Source of the DNA: Myotis daubentonii
Lineage: Eukaryota; Chordata; Mammalia; Chiroptera; Vespertilionidae
Length of the DNA stretch: 64,000 nucleotides
Assembly (NCBI RefSeq): GCF_963259705.1
Contig: NC_081847.1
Location: 89,360,546-89,424,545 of the forward strand
Direction: 5' to 3'
In this document: one piece after another, positions 35,221-46,344 of the stretch
Layout of the letters: every line of letters starts with the position of its first letter
Numbering within the stretch: the first letter of the stretch is position 1
Made by a program: the position numbers and the translations under genes
The notes under the pieces: generated by a model
Database searches by the model: none
What the model saw: the letters and a program-made list of their open reading frames with translations, nothing else
Told to the model about the DNA's origin: nothing

Positions 35221-37010
35221 CGGGGAAGGGTCTGCTTTGCTGCCTATCAGTGTAGCTTGAAGGAAAGTGCACGTTCACATGAGAAGAAGTGGAGAGCGCA
35301 ATGGAGGTGTTGAATTCTGTGTCAAATGCCATAGTCCAGTCATTATGAGCTCACAGTGTAGCAAAGGATTGGAGATGGACTGAGGCACAGGTGGGGATCT
35401 TTGTAGAAAGGGAACTTAATCTGACTGGCCCAGAGAGAGGCAGGAAATGAAACTCCACTTGAGAAACAGAATTCAGAGTTTTTATCATTTTAGTTTCCAT
35501 TGTAGAGGATCATTTAGTTCATATGGATTATGCTTGAGATTTAGAGCCTGAATATTCTCAAATACGTTAAGGATGGGCTTTGTTTACCTGAAGAGACATC
35601 TTTGTTTACCTGTACATCCTTTTTGGTTCCAGCTGATTCTGTTTGTAGCAGATGCTGGTTTGTGTGTCTCATTGGGTGCGTAGAAAGAATAAATTAGCTT
35701 GGCATATTTGAATGCAGATAAGTATATTATAACATTTTCTAAATATTGCACACTGCCATTTAAAAACATATTCTATGTGGTTTATTTTTTCAAACCTATG
35801 GAATATTTGCCTTGTTAGGTAATTCCACTTCTTAATGTTTTGAACTATAAAAATATTCTGGTTTTTAAATTTTAACTTCATTTTGAGGTCAGTTGTCTAT
35901 TCTAGTTTTACAATTTCTCCTCTCGTTATACAGCTAAATTTGTGTGATCCTTAAAGCATGCTACACACATGTTAACATTTCACAGGGGCATTTTTTGAAT
36001 ACCGTTGATTTAAAATTTTCCATTGTCAAGGTCTTTCAGAAGGATTTGACTTTATGGATAGATTTGAGGAAAGCTGCTGCTGTTCACAGATATTGTTATG
36101 TGTGTATCGGGAGCCACCTATGTATCTAAATTAGTATGTGTGAAATCTGCCTCATTACTCTGGCCTTATAATGATTGATTTCTGTGCCACTCCAGACTCA
36201 ATTACATGCGACTAAACTCAGATTTAATCAACATAAAGGGGGGTGCAGGGAGGATGTATTTTATCATACATCTGAGGAGTGTGTAGGTTAATTTCAAGCA
36301 CAGTGGAATCTAGATGTTCATGGGAGGTTCTGCTTAGCAATGCTGGACTCAGCTTGGTTTCAGTTCCAGGCGAGTTTGGTGTGTTTTTTCACCTGGAGGA
36401 GAAGGTGAGGCACAGGCAGAAGGCGGAGAAGGTTGGTGCCCCTGGGATCGCCACTTCACGTGGTGGAAAGAAGAGCTGTTTCCCAAAGGAAAAGACTCTG
36501 GGCTCACAGAGAAGCAGGAGCCACACAGCAGGACCCAGGGTTGGTCTCGGGTACAGGGATCAGCTGGGAACATTGTCTTGGTTGGCCTTCGTCATCTCTT
36601 ACGCGTCAGGAAACACTAAGCATGAGACATCATTGGAGGGACCCTGGTTCCTTGTTTTCTAAACCAAAATCAGACGCCATCCTGAGACTCAGACAATTTG
36701 TAAACGGATTGGAAAGCATGCTGTCAGACAAAGCACAAGCCTAGTCTCAGCGATACGTTGTCTGGTCCTTGTTGGGCAAGCCAGTTGAGCATGCCCGCCC
36801 CTGAGTGCCCTTGTCCGTTTGAAGAATCCTAATGCAGTGAGGCCGGCTCAGCTCTGAGGTCATTTCCATCGCGAAGAACGTGTGCTTCAATGATTCTCTT
36901 GCAAAATTGATTACAGGTTGGTTTTTCTTTTCTTTGGAACAGGGACATTGAGTGGAAACAGCAATTGCTCTCAAAAAGCTAAATCCAATAAAACTCTGTG
37001 CCACGATGGG
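35221..37010. other. Intron, nothing recognised
   Basis: AT-rich to 36260. 36270-36745 has overlapping open frames (up to 127 codons) on both strands without homology. No element is supported. Confidence 0.45.
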
Positions 37011-37014
37011 AAGA

Positions 37015-37115
37015 TCCCATGGGCCTCTTGAGCACTTGAAATGTGACTGGTGTGACTGAGGAAATGCATTTTCAATGAAATTTTAATTAATTTTCATTTA
37101 AATTAGAATAGCCAC
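37015..37115. repeat. Possible old DNA-transposon relict
   Basis: gagcacttgaaatgtgactg, ctgaggaaatgcattttcaa and ttaaattagaatagccacag resemble a common mammalian interspersed repeat with AT-rich core. The family name is uncertain. Confidence 0.4.
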
Positions 37116-37247
37116 AGCTCTCGAAATTATCAACTCATTTCAGCAAGACCTTCTTTGAGAAACAGCACAAATTCAGAAATAAAACACCGTGTCTAAGTTT
37201 GGGCAGTGTGTGTAAACCGGCCATCTCCTCCTCTCCTCTCTCTCCAG

Positions 37248-37427
37248 TCCCCTGCACACAGCTACTCCAGCTACGACTCCAGCAAACACGAGGGCGGAGA
37301 GCGAGGGGCCGAGGACCTGTCCCTGCACAGGGGGGACGAGGATGATGAGGACCACGAGGACCACGACGACGCCGAGAAGGTGGCCGAGACGGACGGCGTG
37401 GAGGCCGAGCGGCTGAAGGCTTTCAAC
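37248..37427 (+). CDS. NOL4: NOL4 internal coding exon, acidic and GC-rich
   Basis: Coding exon of 180 nt and 60 codons, phase 0 at both ends. The acceptor tctctctccag ends at 37247 and the donor gtgagt starts at 37428. It begins SPAHSYSSYDSS and ends GVEAERLKAFN, joining directly to MFVRLF of the next exon. Residues 29-45 are an Asp/Glu/His-rich acidic run. AEDLS sits at 37308-37322. By hand count 52 of 60 third positions are G or C (87%), against about 60% in the exons at 7708 and 38120 and 68% in the exon at 52051. About ten residues differ from human NOL4 (memory), many being N-to-H, S-to-G, S-to-A or N-to-A. The immediate flanks are also GC-rich. The acidic tract may serve protein interaction or charge balance with the basic region that follows (inference). 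Confidence 0.95.
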
Positions 37428-38119
37428 GTGAGTCCCCCACCTCCCCGGCGGCTCACTGCTCACCCTGCACTCCCCTGTCGCCTGCTGGTAAATGTGGAGA
37501 CTTCAGAGACGTGTTTGTTTAATTTGCAGAGGCGTTTATTAAAAGCACAGGAAATACTCTTTGCCAACCAGACACCAGAGTGGCTGTGTTTTGCTTAGGA
37601 TGTTAAGGCCCGTGTGGCCGGACACGGGCGTGTTGTGTGAGTATCATGTGGACCCGGTGGGTGAAGAGGCCACAGCCCGCCACCAGCTCGCTCTTCTGCT
37701 GCCCAGCTTGTTAATGATGCATGACAAAGAGTCCGTGGTCTGTGTGCAGAGTAGCAAAGTGGCGGCCGTACTGCATTTCTCTCTAACAGAGAATTTGATG
37801 GGGTGCTTCGTTGTCGCAGTCTACTGTTGCCTCCTGTTTTTTTTTCTACACGATAGTCTATACTTTTCTGTCTGTCTGTGTCTGTCTGCCTTTCTCTCTC
37901 TCTCTCTCTCTTTTTTCCTCTCTCTCTTTTTTTATCCAACCATTGAGAAAGTCTTTAAAGGGTGTTTGCTTAAAATCTCTGGCTTTCCATTGCAAAGTTC
38001 TCCAGTGAATACACCAAAAAAACAAGAGTATTTTTCCTATCCGTGATCAAGACAGGAAGCGAGGAACAGCCGAGAGCAGCCCTCCAAACCCTTCTCCTCT
38101 GTCTCCCTCTTGCCAACAG
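37428..38119 (+). other. NOL4: NOL4 intron, 692 bp
   Basis: This short phase-0 intron runs from gtgagt to caacag. It holds a (TCTG)n/(TC)n pyrimidine-rich block at about 37828-37935 and no recognised transposon. Confidence 0.9.
37870..37935 (+). repeat. (TCTG)/(TC)n pyrimidine tract
   Basis: tctgtctgtctgtgtctgtc grades into (TC)n and T runs, inside the 692-bp intron about 185-250 bp before the exon at 38120. Confidence 0.85.
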
Positions 38120-38311
38120 ATGTTTGTCAGGCTGTTTGTAGATGAAAACTTGGACCGAATGGTCCCAATCTCTAAGCAGCCCAAAGAAAAGATCCAGGCT
38201 ATCATTGACTCATGCAGGCGACAATTCCCTGAGTACCAAGAGCGTGCCAGAAAGCGCATCCGTACTTACCTCAAGTCCTGCAGGCGGATGAAAAGAAGTG
38301 GTTTTGAGATG
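38120..38311 (+). CDS. NOL4: NOL4 internal coding exon, conserved helical/basic domain
   Basis: Coding exon of 192 nt and 64 codons, phase 0 at both ends. The acceptor cttgccaacag ends at 38119 and the donor gtgagt starts at 38312. It begins [16 protein letters not shown] and ends [10 protein letters not shown]. As far as memory goes, all 64 residues equal human NOL4, and the paralogue NOL4L is also nearly identical, so this is the most constrained part of the protein. It is a predicted helical domain shared by NOL4 and NOL4L. It carries a strongly basic stretch ([19 protein letters not shown], residues 41-59) fit for nuclear/nucleolar targeting or nucleic-acid contact (inference). The preceding intron is only 692 bp, while most others exceed 13 kb. 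Confidence 0.97.
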
Positions 38312-40142
38312 GTGAGTTTTGACTGAAAACACAGCCCTAGATTCCATCCAAATCCCACATGTAAACCATGACACTATTTATTTTTTCATCCTAGTGTCTT
38401 TTTTTGTTGTTTCCATGATGTCAGGTCACAGGGGTTCTGTTTGCTCGTTTGTTTCCCCCCTTCTCCTTTTCATCTTCCTGAAGTATATTTATCCCTTGTT
38501 TATGCAACCAGGAACACCTCGTGAGCCCAGCGCTCTCAGGCCCACGTGGTATCGTGCCATAGAAAATGAGGGTGCTGTGAGTCAGATCCCATGAGAACCA
38601 GCATCTCATTCATGTTTGTTTGCTTTCTGTTACTGCTGAAGTGGAGATGAGGATGAGCAAGCCTTGAGGCTTTCGATGGCCTGGGAGAAGGGCTTTCGGT
38701 GGAACGGGAGGAAATGGGTGGGTCCATCTAAGGAGCAGCGTTCTCGTGCCAACGCTTAACAGATAGCAAGCCTTGAAAGTAACCATCGGGGGTGGAGACC
38801 CTCGTGTGAAAAACAAGGCTTTGTTGGGCTCAGCGCATCTGTGTGCTTGTGGGTGAAAGCATGAGCTTTGATATTCAGCTGGGCTGTATACATGGGTGAG
38901 CTTATGCGGAGGTTAGATTACTTACGGGTGGAAATCAGATACTGTTTTTTTTAACCTGGTTATAATTCACCTTGCTCTCTAAATGTACGCCTGTAGATAG
39001 TGCATGCATCTACAGTGTACTTTTAATTTTTTCAAGGTAGGTGAGCAGAAATGTATTGGGAATTTTCTGAAATCTTTTTCCCTTCTCGGCTCCTTAAAAG
39101 CCAAGACCTTGAGTGTTTGTGATCCGCGCCTCTCATTCTTCGGGGCGAGGGGCCAGGAGCTAGTGTGTATAGGAGAGGTTTCAGAGGATGTCGTATATGA
39201 GAAATACTTTTTCAGACGTAAATGAAATGACACAATAACAAATCCACCATCTGCTGTCAAATTTTCTGCATTGGCTTGTGAAAATATCATTGATATTTTT
39301 TTTAAAAAGGGACTGTTCTTATGGAGAAGCAGGGTCTGCCTGGACGGGAAAGAGCATGGGTTTGGACCCAGGGAGCCTGGCTCGGAGTTCCAGATGCATA
39401 CTTTGTAGCTGGGTGGCTCCGGCAAGCCACCTCAACTGCCTGGGTCAGACACCTCTCTGCACTGACACTAATTCCTAAGTTATAAAGCTATGAGAATTCT
39501 ACAAACCGTCATACGTAAAGCTCTGGGAGCCACTTCTGACCCACAGTCATCACTAAATAAAATCTTAACTCTGAAAATATTATCAAATATTTTTTAATTC
39601 ATCATCTGAAAAAAGCTCTCATTATACAAGCACAGAATCCACCATGTAAGTAGTTGTTTACTTCTCAGAATAACTGCATTAAAATCAGAGGTGTGGTGCA
39701 TCAGCCATTTTAAAGTAAGAATGGCATAGCTGTGTCTGATCAAACTAAGTTATTACAAGCAGAGGTGATGTGGTATAAAAGAGGAGAGACACTTGGGGGG
39801 AAAAAAACTATTTTCCCCATTATTGAATTATTAAAAAGTTATTATCATTTACCCAGTCGGAGAGAGAAAACAGACAAAAAGGATATCTACGCGGGTGTAA
39901 AAGCCCAGAATCCTGGCATTGACATAGAATCCGGCTCAGGAGCACTACGCAGCTGATGTGAAATTCCAGTTAAAACTATGTCTCACTCAGAGCACGAAGG
40001 ATATGACATAGCTTCCTTTTTCAGTTACAATAGAGATAATATCAATATTTTTTATTTTAACAGCATCTGGCATTATTCTTCCTAATCATTTAATATTTAG
40101 AGACTATTTTCTTTGGTGAAATTTATTATTTTTCATAGTATA

Positions 40143-40230
40143 AATGTTTCATTAATCATTATTTCAGAGAAGAAATAATTTTCATGTAGAATTCTCAATT
40201 TCTCTAAGGCATATTTGAGATATTCGTGGG
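40143..40230 (+). repeat. 88-bp direct repeat, copy 1
   Basis: It starts aatgtttcattaatcatta and ends atttgagatattcgtggg. It is 86/88 identical to 41391-41478. No known repeat is recognised. Confidence 0.95.
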
Positions 40231-40403
40231 TTTTTCATTAATTGTATTTTTTACTTCCATGGACATCTGTTGTCAACCTCACACTATGCATAGAGGACAA
40301 GAAGTTGACTGCTTCAAAGTCAAGGGATTTTATAAAGGAATCTTATGCTGTACAGAAATGCTACTAAATTTGAATGTAATCATTTCATTCACTCTTTATT
40401 TAA

Positions 40404-40713
40404 TCTTACTAATAAAAGCCTGGGTGGTCCTCATGCTGTCACAAGATGGCTGCACGCACAGCAGAGGCGAGTCCTGGCGGCTGCTCCATGCAACTTCTGC
40501 CGGGGTTCCCACAGCCCTGCGTCCGCCACAGAGGCTGGACCCCTGGCTCTGGCCTACCTCTTTGGAGCAATCCATCGAGGAGCCCCAGATGGGTGGGCGG
40601 GGCCTACCTCTTTGGGGCTATCGATCGCAGGGCTCCCACACTGTGAGAGGGCTCAGGCCAGGCTGGGGGACCTCCTCCCCCGGGTGCACGAATTTCGTGC
40701 ACTGGGCCTCTAG
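40404..40713 (+). mobile_element. HeliBat-type Helitron, complete, 310 bp
   Basis: It starts TCTTACTAATAAAAGCC after A at 40403. It ends with the hairpin cacgaatttcgtgc and gggcctCTAG, followed by T at 40714. The interior is GC-rich, with a repeated cctacctctttgg. No transposase. Confidence 0.93.
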
Positions 40714-41379
40714 TAGATATATAATGCACATAACATTATACAACATAATAAGGAGAAGTCGAAGAGATGTCTGATCAGTTAATTAGGAAAATATAACATG
40801 TTCCTTGATTAGTATGATTCATTGGGGTGACAAGTTGTGGGAAGTGAAATGCTTAAGTAATAATACAAGGCCTAATGTAATTAAATGTTAAATGAACAAC
40901 ACGGATGCAAATTGATATTGTACTTTAGCCCATTTTTTATGCATTACTCAGCAGTGTCCTCCTGGCAATAACAAATTAGACCTGCCATCTAGTTGACACT
41001 TGGAAGTTTGATTTGTTTTATGTGTCACTTCATTGACATGGAGTGTGGGGAGGATTCTGTGTCACTGTGAATAGTCATCATCTATAACAGGTGGGAAAAG
41101 GCATGAGTAGAGCAGAGAGGAATCACAGCTAAGTATTGTACACGAATACTTTTCCCATCATAATTATTAAATTTGATATAATATCAACAGGTATCTTTTT
41201 AAATTGAAAGAACTCTAAACAAAAATTATCTATTGTGTTTAGTGTAGGTAGACATGAATAAAATGTATCATTTTCAGTATGTGATTGTTTTCACATGCAA
41301 ATTATTCTACAATACTTAACAGGCCAACAAGGCAACCTGAAGTTTTTAACATTCTTTTGTAATGGAATGGTTAAGTGTA
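40714..41379. other. Intron, AT-rich, nothing recognised
   Basis: Unique-looking sequence between the Helitron and the second 88-bp repeat copy. Confidence 0.5.
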
Positions 41380-41484
41380 GGGCATTCTACAATGTTTCAT
41401 TAATCATTATTTCAGAAAAGAAATAATTTTCATGTAGAACTCTCAATTTCTCTAAGGCATATTTGAGATATTCGTGGGGCATTC
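41380..41484 (+). repeat. 88-bp direct repeat, copy 2, with flanking gggcattc
   Basis: Copy 2 is 41391-41478. The bases gggcattc lie at 41380-41387 and again at 41477-41484, so the copied stretch sits between 8-bp direct repeats. Confidence 0.9.
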
Positions 41485-44225
41485 AGTAAACTTAGCTCTT
41501 CAGTTATTTGGGATGTCTAAACCAGGAGACTCCTTAAGTAGTGTGAAATATTGAATTATATGTTTCCTGCTGACTTTGATTAAGAAATTCAAAGAAGTAT
41601 TCCCATAGAATACTTTAACACAGCATATTTTAGTACTTTACTTGAGAATCTTGGCATTCATTTTGACTAATTTTCTGCTGTCATTAATACAAAATCTATT
41701 CGTGTTTAATTATTCGGTACTATCCCTCAAGAATTTACATTTCAACACAAATACTTTCAATTAACTGCCTATAATAATTCAAGTTCATATTTATGCTTTT
41801 TTATTTAACTGGAATTATCAAGACCTTCCCAGATCTTGATTGCTAAAGCAGCCAAAATTTCTGTCATCACAATAAGTATTTTCTATAATGCATGAAGTAT
41901 AATAACTGCGTTATGACACTTTTTTACACATTCTTCACATTTTTACCAATTCATTGCTAACAAACATCTCAAACCATAAAATCCTCAGTGTTGAATATCA
42001 AAGAGTATGTTTTGTGAAAAATCTAATAAGCTTGATCCAAAGTCCTGTCTTAGTTTTCATTATATTTTAAAGACCCCCGGAGTTAAATAGCCCTTAACTT
42101 AATCCTTAGACAGAAATATCAAATTGTTATTGAGTCTATTGTGTGGCTTTGGCAAACATATTCCACTGCTTTTTGTTAAGAATATTTGTTGATTGTTCCA
42201 GAAAAGAAATGCATTTCTTCAGGGCGTCCAGAGCCTGAATTCAAGAGTACCTGTCAGATAAGATCATAGAGACAAGGCTTTATAAAAAGGTGTGGTTGGC
42301 CCATACCTGAGTGTCAACTGTGTTACATGGTACAATTCCCATGCTGCACAGGTTTAATGCACGTTTATAAAACTGAAGTGAAAATATTTAGGTGAGATGA
42401 TCAAAGACTCTTAGTCCTTCATTCCTCCTGTACCTCAAATTTTGCCACTGTACCAAGTTCTATCAACTATCCTAGATATCTGAATTCACAAATCTCAGCC
42501 TCTTGAAAAATGACCTATTTACTTTCATTTTAATATTATGCAAGTGACTGTGTGTTTGAAGGAATAAGTCTCATGCAATTACTTGGTAAAATTTTGCCAA
42601 GGACATTGTCCACTAAGTTACTCAGTGTCCACTACAAATGATTTTATTTCAGAAACTTCTAGAAGGAAAAGCAAGAAAAAAATGGTTTCTCCTGCAGAAA
42701 TAGTGCTTTTATGTTTTCTCATCCCTAGGACTCGGTGTAACCTTGTATGTTCACTTATGTGCCTTGCCTCCAAGAAGTTCAGAGTCAAAGTCTTTCTAAG
42801 GTCCCCATTTCCCTTTTGCTGAATTTATTTTAGTGTGCATGTTACTATTTTAGGGGAAAAGCGAGATGTGAATTCTAAAAACAAATATGTAAATAATCTA
42901 ATTATGGCAACACCATACTTTCATGCTATCTTCTAAATTCTTGCCCTTAGTATTTCTTTTTAATTGCATCCTATAATACTCATTTCAGTAATTTTGATAT
43001 CTGATCTCTTGATCTTACAGTTCTTTCATCAGAAAATAAATATTTAATGCTTAGGAATAGTACATTTTTAAGAGGATTTGACTAATTACATCATTTGCTT
43101 CTATTCGTCTAATGCAGCCCCAAAGTAGAAGGATCAGAATTTGCTTTGAATTCACAGCTTCCCTGATATTAGAAGCATTGCAAAAGCTACAGTGACATTT
43201 GCTATTCCTTCTTTAGCAAATAGAGATATTATAAAAAATTAATTAGAGTGCCTCTTTAAACTAAATTTTTGATCAGAAATAGACCCACTCCTTCATACAA
43301 GAGTTTGATTAAAAACTTTGTAAACCTGTATAGCCAGTATTATTTAGAATGTTGCTCCATCAACCACCCCAGCTCTTCCCCATTTTTAGTTTTCCTTCTT
43401 CACTGAGAGGAAAATTTCTTCTGTGAAATGAAAAAGTTTCCATATTCCAAGGAAATAGTTAATCTCATAACTTCTCTTTCACAGTCTGAGTCCATCTTTC
43501 TTTGCTAGATCTTCTGAAGGATTATTTTACACTCACAGATCAGACCCATCACCGCCAACTCTCTTGATCATCCCTCACATTAAAATTCTGGTTCTCACCA
43601 TATTGAATTAGTTCCTAGGATGATCACGTGACTACATTTGCACCGAACCCAAAGGTTGGATCCTCAACTCAAACAGCCCCATTTTCTTGAGACTCTTATT
43701 TCTATCCCTCCTTTTCTTAAATTTTTTTTAAATTTTTTATTTTGGGCACTTTCTAAGATTCTGGGCTTGGCAATGTGCAGCATATGACCCTACCCATAGC
43801 TGCAGAAGTCTGCACTGTATGCTGTACTCCACTCTCAAAGTAGAATTCCGGTCATCGACAAAGCTTTGGTATTTCATTCCAAATGTCAGCCAGACATTTG
43901 ACAAATGTACTGATGTATCTTCACTGAACTCTTTATATTCTCCGCCGCCCACCGTCTTCACTGATATTCCACCTTATCTACTCTGTCACTGGTAAATCCC
44001 TCTTGACTTGCCTATTTCTGGTACGAACTCCACCGTTGCCATTTAACCAGTGTTCATAAACTTGGGATGAGATTTGACTGTTGATTACACTTATGGCTTG
44101 CATCCTACCACTCACTGAATTCTGTTTATTCTTCCTTTGCTGAGTTTCAAATCAGGCCCATAATTTTGAACTTTATCTGCTATCACTTTAGTTCTAATCC
44201 TTCCTAACTCATACCTATATTCTTG
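41485..44225. other. Intron, AT-rich, nothing recognised
   Basis: About 2.7 kb of AT-rich unique-looking sequence with few recognisable transposons. It may include conserved non-coding DNA, but this cannot be judged from one sequence. Confidence 0.45.
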
Positions 44226-44229
44226 TATA

Positions 44230-44466
44230 GTTCTTTTTTAAAAAAATTTTCATTGATTTCTAAAGAGAGAGGAAGGGAGATGGAGGGGTCGGGGGGAGAG
44301 AGAAATATATATATGCGAGAGCAGAACATCGACTTGCTGTCTCCTACACACCCCATACTGGGGATTGAGCCCATCACCTGGGCATGTGCCCTGACCAGGA
44401 ATCAAACTGTAAACCTTCTGGTACATGGGATGACACCCAACCAACTGAGCCACACTGGCCAGGGCT
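44230..44466 (-). mobile_element. Ves SINE, antisense
   Basis: T/A-rich start, attttcattgatttctaaag, AG-rich tract, gtgccctgaccaggaatcaa, and ctgagccacactggccaggg as the reversed head. Confidence 0.92.
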
Positions 44467-44970
44467 CTTGCTTAATTCTTTAAACTCAATTCTATCTCAT
44501 ACTTCCTCCCTACCGTCTATTCCTAGGCAGGCACAAATCTAGGATTTATGCCTGGAAATTATAAAATTTGGGGCCTTTTTTTTTTTTTAAAGAAAAGGAA
44601 TACACCATTATAAGCAAAAATGATGTACATTTATTTACAGTTAGGAAAGGTACCATATACACAGAAAAGGATTTAAAAACAGGGAAGTTTTGAAGATTCA
44701 AACCCTTTTCTTCTGACATCTTAGAAAATGTGCAGACACACTTACATATAATACTTCCTGGGTTTACGTGGCTCCCAGCAGAGCGCTTACACATGCGGGA
44801 GGTACAGGCCTCTCGACGGAGCGAGGGGGACCGGTGCCTGCGCTGCATTGCTTGTATGAAAAGTCTCCTTGGCTCCTGGAACAGTCTTTCCCAATTCTGG
44901 CTGTGATGGTGTCCAGCGTTGCCATTTTACAACAAAGTCTACGTTGTTTATCTAAGTTGTTTATATGTTA
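44467..44970. other. Intron, nothing recognised
   Basis: A poly-T run is at about 44577-44589. No element is supported. Confidence 0.45.
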
Positions 44971-45130
44971 AGAGCATAGTCTTTTGAAATCGACAGGCCA
45001 AGTTTCAATTCCGGGCTTAGTTGAATTTCCATACAATTTGATGTGATGTTTCTGAGTCTCCATCTTTCTAAAGGAGAGGCTGTTGGAGTCTTACATGTGA
45101 TAATGTATATACAATGTTTAGCACATAATC
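44971..45130. repeat. MIR-like ancient SINE
   Basis: agagcatagtcttttgaaat, caggccaagtttcaattccg and ttctgagtctccatctttct are in MIR order. Confidence 0.6.
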
Positions 45131-46140
45131 TTGCACCTTTCTATCCTATTGAAAAAAATGTCCAGTTAGTTCCCCTAGCACAATAGACCATCATATGCGA
45201 TTGCTGCTCCCTCTCAATGCGTGCTGTCTTGGTCCACTGATGTTTCCTGGCTCAGGGGTTATGGGTACAATTCTCTCATTATTTACTAAATGTACTAAAT
45301 GGAAGAATAACCAAAATGGATAGCCAAATAGTTGTCAGAGTTACTAATTATTGTATCTTTTAGTTTTAGCAAAATATTGACCTGAGCCTCATAGAATACA
45401 ATAGGCACACTTACATACCACCCCCCTTTCCTCTACAAATACATGCAACTCCTAAGTAAAATATAATTTTTAAATACCTTTCTAAGCTCAAAAAAAGGAA
45501 AAAGAAAAAGGAACTCCCAGGCCAAGAAATTAATAAATTAATAGAAAACTCATAGCCAGAATCGTAAGCCCTTAATTTGATAGGGTAGTAGACTAGGAAG
45601 GTAGAAAAAGTGAGGTCTGAATACCCTGTCAAGCTCAGGAGACGTGGGTTTTGGTGTGGGACTGGCAGGAAATGAATGGAATACTGTATAGAAAGGCCGG
45701 GCCCTGGAAGGCCTACTGCTCTGTCAACGAGGAATTAAAATGTCTCCTTACAACTTTAAGAAATAAAATAGGCATTGTAAGCATTGAGATTAAAATCTTA
45801 CCGAGTGGGTTTAGTAGAAGGTAAGATTCAGCCAAAGAGAAAATCCATAAACACAAAACTATGGGAATTACAGAGAGAAAAAGAGAAGGGAAATATGAAA
45901 AAAATGTAAGCTAAAGAATAGAATGATGAAGACATAGATGATTGGCATTCCAGAGGAGAACTTGGAATAAGGACCTCATTCAAACAGATGAGGACAAGGC
46001 TTTTTGGAACTGAGTAGTGAGGAGACCATTGAATCCTAAGATCAAAGAAGAAGACCAGTGCTGAGTAGTATAAATTAAAAAAAAAAAAAAAAACCCATAC
46101 CCACGGATATCACAGTAGAAACCGCAGCCCCATGGCATTC
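45131..46140. other. Intron, nothing recognised
   Basis: AT-rich, with an A run at about 46078-46093. Some A-rich parts could be old L1, but no clear match is seen. Confidence 0.4.
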
Positions 46141-46142
46141 CT

Positions 46143-46344
46143 TTATTTTTTAAAAATATTTTTATTGATTTCAGAGAGGAAAGGAGAGGAAGAGAGAGAT
46201 AGAAACATCAATGATAAGAGAGAATCGCTGATCAGTTGCCCCTTTCATGCCCCCCACTTGCATGTGCCCTTGACCAGAATCGAACCCGGGACCCTTCAGT
46301 CCGCAGGCTGATGCTCTATCCACTGAGCCAATCCAGCTAGGGCC
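46143..46344 (-). mobile_element. Ves SINE, antisense
   Basis: tatttttattgatttcagag, AG-rich tract, tgaccagaatcgaacccggg, ccttcagtccgcaggctgat and gagccaatccagctagggc. The duplication c(a/g)tggcattc lies on both sides (46131-46140; about 46345-46354). Confidence 0.95.

Larger units (their letters stand above)
7992..37247 (+). other. NOL4: NOL4 intron, 29,256 bp
   Basis: It runs from donor gtaaga at 7992 to acceptor ccag at 37247. It is phase 0, because exon 7708-7991 ends with a full Lys codon. All repeats listed between these positions are intronic. Confidence 0.9.

Noticed and set aside
34472..35332. 286-codon repetitive minus-strand open frame
   Set aside because: It is the 41-bp minisatellite read through. 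Stop-free in all minus frames, no start context, no homology.
37206..37598. 130-codon frame as an independent gene
   Set aside because: It covers NOL4 exon 37248-37427 plus intron on both sides. Only the exon part matches NOL4.
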